Below are positions 33,275 to 41,128 of a stretch of 62,084 nucleotides of DNA, in pieces (the stretch's first letter is position 1; each line of letters begins with the position of its first letter). The notes under the pieces were generated by a model. It had not been told where the DNA came from, did no database searches, and worked only from the letters and a program-made list of their open reading frames with translations. The stretch is taken from NCBI GenBank assembly GCA_034927285.1, contig JAYFQF010000035.1:1-62084 (forward strand). The letters are read 5' to 3'. This DNA is from JAYFQF01 sp034927285. GTDB lineage: Bacteria; Bacillota; Peptococcia; DRI-13; UBA5745. A program made the translations under genes and the position numbers.

Positions 33275-33618
33275 TACTTTTCCTCTACCCCTTTTAAGCC
33301 GGCCTGATAAAGCTGGCCTACCGCCTGATACATATGCAGGGGCGTGCTGAACAGGGGGATGCCTTTTTCCTTGGCCAGAGCCAGCATTTCTTCGCTGGGG
33401 TTCTTGCCTCTGACTACCACCACGCCTACCAGGTCCAGCATTTCCGCCGTACGGATAACCTGACCGTGAACCATGCCGGTCAACAGCAGGGTATCGGATT
33501 CGGTAAAAGCCAATACGTCGCTTAGCAAGTCGGCGGCGCAGGCCCTTTTTACTTCCTTCTCGCCGCATTCGTTCAGGCAGGTGGCATTGATGATCTTCTG
33601 CATCTCGCTGAGTTTCAT
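33274..33618 (-). CDS. DRTGG-domain protein (first copy)
   Basis: A 114-residue single-domain DRTGG protein (ACAADLLSDVLAFTESDTLLLTGMVHGQVIRTAEMLDLVGVVVVRG, then AKEKGIPLFSTPLHMYQAVGQLY). It overlaps the rex stop by four bases (ATGA), and the next DRTGG gene starts on its stop codon. Two DRTGG proteins of similar size in tandem suggest a heterodimer (inference). Likely a cytoplasmic ligand-sensing module in the Rex-linked operon. Confidence 0.84.
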   Translation of the reverse strand: MKLSEMQKIINATCLNECGEKEVKRACAADLLSDVLAFTESDTLLLTGMVHGQVIRTAEMLDLVGVVVVRGKNPSEEMLALAKEKGIPLFSTPLHMYQAVGQLYQAGLKGVEEK

Positions 33619-34262
33619 TCGTCATCACCACTTTCTTCGTTTGCCATATAAAAGCTGAGCACTTCCATATTTACGGACAGATCCACATTTCTGGTCTTGA
33701 TCTCCGGCGGCGCATTAATCGCCTTGGGAGCGAAATTCAGGATCGCCCTGACCCCGGCCCTGGCCAGGATGTCCACCGTCTCCTGTGCCGCTGATGCCGG
33801 CACGGTGACCACACCGATCTGGATGCTGTTTTTCTTGATGAACTCATCCAATTTATACATAGGCGACACGGTGAGATGCTCGCCGATAGGTTCCCCTACT
33901 TTACTCATATCCTTATCGAAAATCCCTTTTACCTGGAAGCCTCTTTGATTAAACCCGTTGTACAGGGTAAGAGCCGTTCCCAGGCGCCCGGCGCCCACAA
34001 TCACTACGGAACGGGTCTCCTGCAGGCCGAGAATCTTCATCAGGTTGGCGTTCAGATGGGAAACGTCGTACCCTACTCCCCTGGTGCCAAACTCACCGAA
34101 ATAAGCCAAGTCTTTACGCACTTGAGCCGAGGTTCCATCCACCAGATCGGCGATCTCCTGAGAGGAAACCTGGGTGACCCCCCGCTCCTCCAGCTGCTGT
34201 AGATGTCTGGAATATACCGACAATCTGGTGATCGTGGCTTCCGGGATTCTGCTGGCTTTCAT
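33615..34262 (-). CDS. rex: Redox-sensing transcriptional repressor Rex
   Basis: Senses the NADH/NAD+ ratio and represses fermentation, hydrogenase and energy genes. The 215 residues have an N-terminal winged helix (about 5-80: ATITRLSVYSRHLQQLEERG, SSQEIADLVDGTSAQVRKDLAYFGEFGTRGVGYDV) and a Rossmann domain (VVIVGAGRLGTALTLY; INFAPKAI near the C-terminus). First gene of the coupled rex-DRTGG-DRTGG-PHP-HATPase-DUF4321 series. An extended -10 at 34329 is followed by a partial Rex-like palindrome at 34295-34316, which suggests autoregulation. Confidence 0.95.
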   Translation of the reverse strand: MKASRIPEATITRLSVYSRHLQQLEERGVTQVSSQEIADLVDGTSAQVRKDLAYFGEFGTRGVGYDVSHLNANLMKILGLQETRSVVIVGAGRLGTALTLYNGFNQRGFQVKGIFDKDMSKVGEPIGEHLTVSPMYKLDEFIKKNSIQIGVVTVPASAAQETVDILARAGVRAILNFAPKAINAPPEIKTRNVDLSVNMEVLSFYMANEESGDDE

Positions 34263-34294
34263 GTTAATCCTCTCCTTGGGGCCGGTGGCCCGGA

Positions 34295-34339
34295 TTGTTT
34301 GAACTAATTATCACAAGCGTTATGAAATATTATACCATG
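34295..34339 (-). promoter_or_regulatory. rex promoter with a Rex-operator-like palindrome
   Basis: An extended -10 (TGG then TATAAT, 34337-34329) is followed downstream by TTGTGATAATTAGTTCAAAC..AA at 34316-34295, with TTGTGA and a TTTGAACAA-like inverse half. It only partly matches the TTGTGAnnnnnnTCACAA consensus, so the operator call is weak. A second extended -10 (TGGTATAAT) lies upstream at 34429-34437. Confidence 0.45.
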
Positions 34340-34494
34340 AATTTCTGATTTAAACGCGGCCGGCTTCTAAAAATCATGAATCCCGCGGCCCGCCACGAGA
34401 TGTGAATTATGGTGAAATTCGTGGACTCATTATACCATACTCTTTTCATAAACGCCACGGCATGCTTACAGAAATCGGCATTCTTAGCGCTCCT

Positions 34495-35298
34495 TTATTC
34501 CCGGAAGCCGATCTGCTCCAAAAGGTCCTGCCAGGCCACCAAAAGGGACAGGGCTTTCTCTTGGGCGGGCCAAAAGCTTTTTCCCGCGGAATCTCCGGAC
34601 AAGTCCTCCAAAAGCTCCTGCCACTGCGCCAGGAGATCCTGCAGCCGGCCGCAAGCGGAAAGCTGGCCCAGGGTTGAATCATGGGCGGCAAGACCCGTCA
34701 GATCTTCCTTCAGCTCCCCGGCTTCCTCGATCAAAAGATCCAGCCGGCGGGCAGTTACCGTTTGGCCGGCAATCTCCTGCCAGCTGCTGTTGAAGAAATC
34801 GGCGGCCCGGCTTAAATGGCGGAGCTGTTGGTTCAAAATTAAAAACAACTCCGTCAGATAGCCGGGGCTGTCGCCGGTTAAAGCCAGGGGCGCCGCCGGA
34901 AAGCTCAGCGCCACTACCTGTCCGGAAAGGCCGCCTTCTTTGATGGCCGCCAGCCAGGAAGTCAGCGGCTTTTCACTCTTGGCAAAACCGGTATAGTAGG
35001 TCTCTCCCGAGTCCTGGCTGACCTGAATGGAATAATAGTCCAAACGGTAAAGCCGCGCCGCAAAGGGCTCGCTGCCTTTTCCGTCCTGGTTATTTTCCGG
35101 TGTGCTTATCCCGCTGTTTTCCGGGGAAGGCGGTTGCTGTGAATTTTCCGTTCCCGGCGCGGCGCCGGGGGAAATCCGCTCAGTCCTCTCTTCCGCCTCT
35201 TTTATGGCTGCCGGCAAAAAAGCCGAAAGCAGCACCAGCACTCCTACAGTGGCGAAGATGACCAGTATGGCCGTCAAAAGGTTACGCTTTGCCCCCAT
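34495..35298 (-). CDS. Membrane-anchored protein of unknown function
   Basis: A 267-residue protein with one N-terminal membrane segment (about 8-31) after a short basic start, a Pro/Ser/Glu/Asn-rich spacer (about 38-80), and a folded extracytoplasmic part (about 82-265). That part begins with a strand region (LYRLDYYSIQVSQDSGETYYTGFAKS) and ends in helices rich in Leu, Glu and Gln, likely helical-bundle or coiled-coil. No family recognised. It is downstream of folC on the same strand. It could be a sporulation or envelope protein, but nothing proves this. Confidence 0.68.
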   Translation of the reverse strand: MGAKRNLLTAILVIFATVGVLVLLSAFLPAAIKEAEERTERISPGAAPGTENSQQPPSPENSGISTPENNQDGKGSEPFAARLYRLDYYSIQVSQDSGETYYTGFAKSEKPLTSWLAAIKEGGLSGQVVALSFPAAPLALTGDSPGYLTELFLILNQQLRHLSRAADFFNSSWQEIAGQTVTARRLDLLIEEAGELKEDLTGLAAHDSTLGQLSACGRLQDLLAQWQELLEDLSGDSAGKSFWPAQEKALSLLVAWQDLLEQIGFRE

Positions 35299-35489
35299 GG
35301 TTTTGTCCTCCCCCAGATCTTCTCCAGGAAGCCCTTCTCCGAAAATACTCTTCCCCCATCAAGGCTTTCCCCCGATCAGAGTTTTCTTTCCTATATGAGG
35401 TCATCTCGGAAAAGTTCTTCTCCAAAAAAGGTTCCCCGGTCTGCAGGACAACGGCCCTTTTTCGGTACTCTAACCTATGAGGTTAAGGC

Positions 35490-36890
35490 TCAAAACATGT
35501 CCCCGGTTTTCCAGTTCTTCCGCAGTTCTCCCACCAGATAGAAAGAGCCGGTGCAAAGCACCAGATCTTTGGGGTTCGCCTGCCCCAAAGCCCTCTCCAA
35601 AGCCTTATGGCAATCTTCCTCAAGCAAGACCCCGGTTCCGGCATTTTGCTGAAACCCCCGGGCCAGCTCTTCCCAGGAGCCCGCCCGGCTGGACAGGGGC
35701 TTGGTGATAATCACGCTTTCCGCCAGACCGTCCAGGTAGCGGGCGGCGGTGAGGCGGTCTTTATCGGCCACCATCCCCATTACCAAAATCACCCGGTCAA
35801 AGGCCGGCTTTTGTTCCTTCAGCCACTGGGCCAGCCAGCGGATACCGTCGGGATTATGGGATCCGTCCAGGATCACCGCCGGCAGCTGCTGCACCAATTC
35901 CAGACGGCAGGGCCAGCGCACGGCGGCCAGGCCCCGGTAAATGCTTTCCCGGCTGATTCCGGGAAGCTTTGGCCTCAAAACCTCCAGCGCCCGCAATACG
36001 GCGGCCAGGTTCACGCCCTGGTAGGGGCCGTTTAACGGCAGGCGGACGGCAGGATATGTGCCCTCCGGGGTGACGATATCGATTTCCTGACCCAAAAGGC
36101 CCAAAGGGCGGGATTGCCAGACGCATTCCTTCGCCGCATCGCAAATGGGCCCCCCCTTTGCCTGCTGTCTTACCTCTTCGATAACCGCCAGGGCACCGGC
36201 GTCTTTACCGGCCCAGATCAAAGGCACGCCTTCCTTGATAATCCCCGCTTTTTCCCAGGCGATCTCTTTTACGCTGTGGCCTAAAAAGTTTTCGTGGTCC
36301 AAAGTGACGTTGGTAATTATCGTCAGCAAAGGGTCGGGAATCACATTGGTAGAATCATAACGCCCCCCCATGCCCACTTCCAGGATCAGCACCTGGGTTT
36401 GCATACGCCGGAAGTATAAAAAGCCGACGGCGGTTAACAGTTCAAACTCCGTAGGCCGGCTGCCGGTCTTCTCTGCCACTTGCCGGGCCGCCGCGGCGGT
36501 TTCCGCCAAAAGTTCCAATAATACGCCGTATTCCGCCATTTGGCCGTTTACCCGGAAGCGTTCACGGTAGCTGATCAGATGGGGCGAAGTAAAAAGCCCC
36601 GTACGATAGCCGGAGCGGCGCAGCACGGATTCCAGCATGGCGGATACGGAACCCTTGCCGTTGGTTCCGGTGATGTGTATTGCTTTCAACCCAGCCTGAG
36701 GGTTGCCCAGTTCTTCCAGTAAGGCCCTGATGACCAAAAGCCCCGGCTTGATACCGAAAGAGGAGACCCGGGCAAGGGTCTCCTCAAACGCCAGGCGCTC
36801 CTTTGAACGGTCTTCACCGGCAAGCCCTTCCTCAGACCCGGTCTGAGGTCCGGCCTGCCGCTGAGACAATTTTTGTTTCGCCCTTTCCAT
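35490..36890 (-). CDS. folC: Folylpolyglutamate synthase / dihydrofolate synthase
   Basis: Mur-ligase-family ATP enzyme that adds glutamates to folates (and may make dihydrofolate). The 466 residues contain the P-loop HITGTNGKGSVSAML, FTSPHLISYRERFRVNG, EVGMGGRYDSTNVI, NVTLDHENFLGHSV and the C-terminal ILDGSHNPDGIRWLA. The open frame reaches 37013, overlapping valS, but ATG at 36890 has GGAGG at good spacing and begins four bases after the valS stop. valS-folC is a common Firmicutes pair. An ~30-residue charged N-terminal extension is unusual. Confidence 0.94.
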   Translation of the reverse strand: MERAKQKLSQRQAGPQTGSEEGLAGEDRSKERLAFEETLARVSSFGIKPGLLVIRALLEELGNPQAGLKAIHITGTNGKGSVSAMLESVLRRSGYRTGLFTSPHLISYRERFRVNGQMAEYGVLLELLAETAAAARQVAEKTGSRPTEFELLTAVGFLYFRRMQTQVLILEVGMGGRYDSTNVIPDPLLTIITNVTLDHENFLGHSVKEIAWEKAGIIKEGVPLIWAGKDAGALAVIEEVRQQAKGGPICDAAKECVWQSRPLGLLGQEIDIVTPEGTYPAVRLPLNGPYQGVNLAAVLRALEVLRPKLPGISRESIYRGLAAVRWPCRLELVQQLPAVILDGSHNPDGIRWLAQWLKEQKPAFDRVILVMGMVADKDRLTAARYLDGLAESVIITKPLSSRAGSWEELARGFQQNAGTGVLLEEDCHKALERALGQANPKDLVLCTGSFYLVGELRKNWKTGDMF

Positions 36891-36894
36891 TTCT

Positions 36895-39570
36895 TTAACC
36901 TCCAAATACCTCCAGACGGGTTCCCAGAGCCTGGAGCCGATAACGGGCGTCCTCCAGTTTCGCTTCTTCCTTGGCGATAACTTCCGCCGGGGCTTTGGCC
37001 CGGAATCCCTCATTAGCCAATTTCTTTTCCAGGCCGCCGATTTCGCCGCGAACCTTCTGAATTTCCTTTTCCAGCCGCTGCCTTTCTTTATCCATATCCA
37101 CCAGACCCGCCAGGGGCAGGTAGACCTCCACGCCTCTGACCACGGCGGTCACCGCCTGATGCGGCTTGTCTTTGTCGGTATGCCCCACCGTGATCTCTTC
37201 AGCGGTGGCAAGATTGGCGATATAGCCCCGGCAGTCCTCCAGGGTCTTTTGGCTGGATCCGGCCTCCGACAAAAGAATCAGCGCGGCTTTTTTGCCGGGT
37301 CCCACATTCACCTGGGTGCGCAGGTTTCTGGCGGCTTTTACCACATCCATTACCAGAGCCAGGGCTTCCTCAGCCCCCTCGTCCAAAAGCGCCGGGTCCC
37401 CGGAAGGCCAGGGAGCCAGCATGACGCTCTCCCCTTCATGGGGAAGATGCTGCCATAGTTCTTCCGTAATGAACGGCATGAACGGATGCAGCAGGACCAG
37501 GGTATCGGCCAGGGTCTCCGCCAGGGTTTTCTGAGCCCGGCGGCGGCTTTCCGGCGTTTCCCGCCCGTACAGGCGGGGCTTGATGATTTCGATATACCAG
37601 TCGCAAAGCTCGTCCCAAAGGAACTCATAAATCCGCTGGGCGGCAAGGCCCATATCGTATTCTTCCAAAGCCCCGGTGACTTCCAGGGCGCAGCGGTTGT
37701 ACCGGCTGACGATCCAGCGGTCCGCCAGGTCCGGCCCGGCCAAAGTCCCGGCGGCGTCATAATCCTCCAGGTGCATCAAAGCAAAGCGGCAGGCGTTCCA
37801 GATCTTATTGCAGAAGTTCCGGGTTCCCTCCAGCCTCTCCTTTTGAAAGCGCAGGTCGTTGCCGGGGGTGTTGCCGGTAATCAGGGTAAAGCGCAGAGTA
37901 TCGGCGCCATATTCCCGGATCACCTCGATGGGGTCAATGCCGTTTCCCAGGGACTTGCTCATCTTGCGGCCCTGGGCGTCCAGCACCAGGCCGTGAATCA
38001 GCACGTCCCGGAAGGGTACGTCCTTCATGAATTCAATGCCCATTACCGCCATGCGGGCTACCCAAAAGAAAATGATGTCCCGTCCGGTGACCAGCACCGA
38101 GGTGGGATAATAGGCCTTCAGGTCATCGGTATTTTCCGGCCAGCCCAGGGTGGAAAAGGGCCAGAGGCCCGAAGAAAACCAGGTGTCCAATACATCGGGG
38201 TCCTGTTCCAGATGATTTTTTCCGCATTTGGGGCAGGCCTCGGGAGTTTTCCGGGCGCAGATCACCTCGCCGCAGTCCCGGCAGTACCAAACGGGAATCC
38301 GGTGCCCCCACCAAAGCTGGCGGCTGATGCACCAGTCCCGGACGTTCTCCATCCAGTTTAAGTACACCTTGCTGAAACGGGCGGGCACAAAACGCAGGCG
38401 GTCTTCCTTTACCGCCGCCACCGCCGGTTCGGCTAAAGGCTTCATTTTCACAAACCACTGCTTGGAGATCATCGGCTCGATGGTGGTGCCGCAGCGGTAG
38501 CAATGGCCTACGGCATGCTCGTGCTCCTCCACTTTTTCCAAAAGACCCAGCTTCTCCAGATCCGCCACGATTTTTTTTCTGGCCTCGTAACGATCCAGGC
38601 CTTGGTAGGGGCCTGCCTGGCCGTTCATTTTCGCTGCCTTGTCCAAAACCGTGATCTGCTCCAGATCATGACGCAGACCGGTTTCAAAATCGTTAATATC
38701 ATGGGCCGGGGTAATCTTCACGGCGCCGGTGCCGAATTCCAGATCCACCATCTCGTCGGCGATCACCGGGATTTCTTTATTAACCAGGGGCAGGATCACG
38801 GTTTTGCCCACCAGGTCCCTGTAGCGCTCATCCTCAGGATGCACGGCCACCGCCACGTCGCCCAGCATGGTTTCCGGCCTGGTGGTGGCCACCACCAGAA
38901 AACGTTTTTTTTCTCCGGTCACCGGATAGCGGATATGCCAGAGATGGCCGGCCTCGTTTTCGTGCTCCACCTCGATGTCGGAGATGGTGGTCTGACACTT
39001 GGGGCACCAGTTGATCAGATAATTTCCCTGATAGATCAGGCCCTTTTCATAAAGAGAACAAAAAACTTCCGTAACGGCCCTGGAACAGCCTTCGTCCAGG
39101 GTGAAACGCTCCCGCTCCCAGTCGCAGCTGCAGCCCAGGGTCCCCAACTGCTGGGTGATATGACTGTGGGAACGGTCTTTCCACCGCCATACTTCCTCCA
39201 GGAATTCCTGGCGGCCCAGATCATGTTTGGACTTTCCTTCCCGGGCCAGCTTTTCCTCTACCTTGGCCTGGGTAGCGATACCGGCGTGGTCGGTACCCGG
39301 CAGCCATAACGTATCATAACCCTGCATCCGCCGGAAACGGGTCAGGATGTCCTGCATGGTCTCGTCCATGGCATGTCCCAGATGCAAAGAGCCGGTAACA
39401 TTAGGCGGGGGCATGACGATGGAGAAATGGCCCTTGGCGCTTTTCTCTTCTGCGGATTTGATTTTCGGTCCCCGGAAATATCCCGCCTCCCGCCAGTGAT
39501 TATACCAGCGCTCTTCCACCGCGCCGGGTTCATACACTGTGGACAGCTTTGCTTTTTCTTCGTTGCTCAT
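36895..39570 (-). CDS. valS: Valyl-tRNA synthetase
   Basis: Class I aminoacyl-tRNA synthetase charging tRNA-Val. The 891 residues have the HIGH-type motif PPPNVTGSLHLGHA, the editing domain, KMSKSLGNGIDP, and the C-terminal coiled-coil arm (VDMDKERQRLEKEIQKVRGEIGGLEKKLANEGF) that contacts tRNA. ATG at 39570 has AAGGAGG about 12 bases upstream, a long spacing. No T-box antiterminator motif is seen in the 257-base gap upstream, which is notable for a Firmicutes valS. It leads into folC. Confidence 0.96.
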   Translation of the reverse strand: MSNEEKAKLSTVYEPGAVEERWYNHWREAGYFRGPKIKSAEEKSAKGHFSIVMPPPNVTGSLHLGHAMDETMQDILTRFRRMQGYDTLWLPGTDHAGIATQAKVEEKLAREGKSKHDLGRQEFLEEVWRWKDRSHSHITQQLGTLGCSCDWERERFTLDEGCSRAVTEVFCSLYEKGLIYQGNYLINWCPKCQTTISDIEVEHENEAGHLWHIRYPVTGEKKRFLVVATTRPETMLGDVAVAVHPEDERYRDLVGKTVILPLVNKEIPVIADEMVDLEFGTGAVKITPAHDINDFETGLRHDLEQITVLDKAAKMNGQAGPYQGLDRYEARKKIVADLEKLGLLEKVEEHEHAVGHCYRCGTTIEPMISKQWFVKMKPLAEPAVAAVKEDRLRFVPARFSKVYLNWMENVRDWCISRQLWWGHRIPVWYCRDCGEVICARKTPEACPKCGKNHLEQDPDVLDTWFSSGLWPFSTLGWPENTDDLKAYYPTSVLVTGRDIIFFWVARMAVMGIEFMKDVPFRDVLIHGLVLDAQGRKMSKSLGNGIDPIEVIREYGADTLRFTLITGNTPGNDLRFQKERLEGTRNFCNKIWNACRFALMHLEDYDAAGTLAGPDLADRWIVSRYNRCALEVTGALEEYDMGLAAQRIYEFLWDELCDWYIEIIKPRLYGRETPESRRRAQKTLAETLADTLVLLHPFMPFITEELWQHLPHEGESVMLAPWPSGDPALLDEGAEEALALVMDVVKAARNLRTQVNVGPGKKAALILLSEAGSSQKTLEDCRGYIANLATAEEITVGHTDKDKPHQAVTAVVRGVEVYLPLAGLVDMDKERQRLEKEIQKVRGEIGGLEKKLANEGFRAKAPAEVIAKEEAKLEDARYRLQALGTRLEVFGG

Positions 39571-39784
39571 TTCTATTAACAGCCTCCTTGCAGACAAGCA
39601 TAACGATTCCCCTGATAAATTTATCCACCAGCCTATCTTACTGAATCTCCGGGTCTTTTGTCAATCCGCAGGCTGCCGGAACGCCGCAGTTGAAATTTAC
39701 GGGAGATTATTTCTTTTTGCAAATTTTCACTTATTCCGTCCCTTATCTTTGCGCAATGTAAAGTTTTCTCCCTTCCTTTTTTCT

Positions 39785-39790
39785 TATAAT
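39785..39790 (+). promoter_or_regulatory. -10 box of the XRE regulator gene
   Basis: A consensus TATAAT lies about 38 bases before the ATG at 39828, in a pyrimidine-rich, AT-rich context. No good -35 is obvious. Confidence 0.45.
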
Positions 39791-39827
39791 TTGGGAAAGG
39801 ATTACGAAGAAAGGGAGGTGGAAGTTC

Positions 39828-40433
39828 ATGCAGTTAGGCCGGCGCATCCGGTATCTGCGCAAAGAACAGAAATTAAGCCAGACGCAGCTGGGGAAGAAAC
39901 TGAATCTGGCGGAATCCACCATCTCCCTTTATGAGTCGGGCAAACGCTCTCCTGATTTTGATACTTTGCTGAAAATTGCCGCTTATTTCAATGTTTCCCT
40001 GGACTATCTTTTCGGCTTAACCGACAGCCGGCACCAACGGCAATACCGATATGAGGAAGAAACCCCCTATTTCAGCGAGCAGTCCTTCCTGTCTTCCGAT
40101 GGGACCTATTATGGGACAAAGGCGGAAAGCCAGGAGCTTTCGCCCAATAATTTCTGGTACCGGGTAGGAACCGCCGAAAGCAGCGACCACGGTTTTCTGA
40201 CCGGCGACCTGCTTTTGATCGATCCCTGCCCTTTGGAGCCGGAAGCCGGCAACCGGATGCTGGTACAGCTCTCCTTAAATCTGCCGCCCCGCTTTTATTA
40301 TATCGCCCAGTACGGGGATCCTACGATTTTAATGCCTTTGGATATCCGGCAAAAGCCCGAGGTCCTGACTTACAATACCCGGAAAAAGCTGCCCCTTTTC
40401 GGCAAAGTTCTGGAGCTCAGGCGCAGCTTCTGA
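39828..40433 (+). CDS. XRE-family regulator with LexA/CI-like C-terminal domain
   Basis: A 201-residue regulator. Residues 4-62 are a Cro/CI helix-turn-helix (LGRRIRYLRKEQKLSQTQLGKKLNLAESTISLYESGKRSPDFDTLLKIAAYF, then VSLDYLFGLTDS). Residues about 105-200 resemble an S24/LexA-like domain (GFLTGDLLLIDPCPLEPEAGNRMLVQL; TILMPLDIRQKPEV). The usual autoprotease Ser-Lys pair is not evident, so cleavage is doubtful. ATG at 39828 follows AGGGAGGTGG. It is one of only three plus-strand genes, tail-to-tail with engB. Confidence 0.87.
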   Translation: MQLGRRIRYLRKEQKLSQTQLGKKLNLAESTISLYESGKRSPDFDTLLKIAAYFNVSLDYLFGLTDSRHQRQYRYEEETPYFSEQSFLSSDGTYYGTKAESQELSPNNFWYRVGTAESSDHGFLTGDLLLIDPCPLEPEAGNRMLVQLSLNLPPRFYYIAQYGDPTILMPLDIRQKPEVLTYNTRKKLPLFGKVLELRRSF

Positions 40434-40437
40434 CGCT

Positions 40438-41067
40438 TCAGGGCTCCGGCGTATTTCCCAGGGAGGAAATCTCCGCCTGATAAAAACGAATCCTCTCTTC
40501 CATCCAGGCTCCCAGTTCATCCTTACCCTGGCCGGTAAGGGCCGAATAGGCGATAACCGGAATCTGATCCGGCAGGTTTAAACCCTGCCGGATTTGTTTT
40601 TTCTGTTTCAGCCAATTTCCCCGGGCCAGCTTATCCGCTTTGGTGGCGGCGATCAAAAGGGGCACCTGGTAGGCCAGAAGCCACTCCGTCATATCCCGGT
40701 CGGAGATCATGGGGGGATGGCGCATATCGATGAGCTGAATCACGCCGCAAAGCTGCTCCCGGCAGTTCAGGTAGGTTTCGATAAACTTGCCCCAACGGGC
40801 CCGGTCGGCCTTGGAGCTTTTGGCGTAACCATAACCCGGCAGGTCTACAAAAAACCATTCCCCGTTGATTTCATAAAAATTCAGGGTCTGGGTCTTACCC
40901 GGCTGGGAACTGGTGCGGGCCAGATTTTTTCGATTGACGAAACTGTTGATCAGGGAGGATTTTCCTACGTTGGAACGGCCGGACAAAGCAAATTCCGGCC
41001 GGTTTCCCTGGGGATACTGGCTTTTATTTACCGCCGTGGCAAAAATCTCCGCCTGCTTGACGATCAT
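40438..41067 (-). CDS. engB: Ribosome biogenesis GTPase YsxC/EngB
   Basis: Essential GTPase of 50S subunit assembly. The 209 residues carry G1 GRSNVGKSSLIN, G2 with TSQPGKTQTLNFY, G3 DLPGYGYAK and G4 ATKADK, and end in a basic helix. ATG at 41067 follows AAGGAGAG. It lies 61 bases downstream of lon, the conserved lon-engB arrangement. Confidence 0.96.
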   Translation of the reverse strand: MIVKQAEIFATAVNKSQYPQGNRPEFALSGRSNVGKSSLINSFVNRKNLARTSSQPGKTQTLNFYEINGEWFFVDLPGYGYAKSSKADRARWGKFIETYLNCREQLCGVIQLIDMRHPPMISDRDMTEWLLAYQVPLLIAATKADKLARGNWLKQKKQIRQGLNLPDQIPVIAYSALTGQGKDELGAWMEERIRFYQAEISSLGNTPEP

Positions 41068-41128
41068 TTTTTCTCTCCTTGATCTTTATATTCTTCCCGG
41101 GGCCCTGGGGCCCGCGGGCAGTTGTTTA

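Noticed and set aside
37486..38361. 291-codon open frame on plus inside valS
   Set aside because: Antisense shadow of valS in a GC-rich gene; composition is not protein-like.
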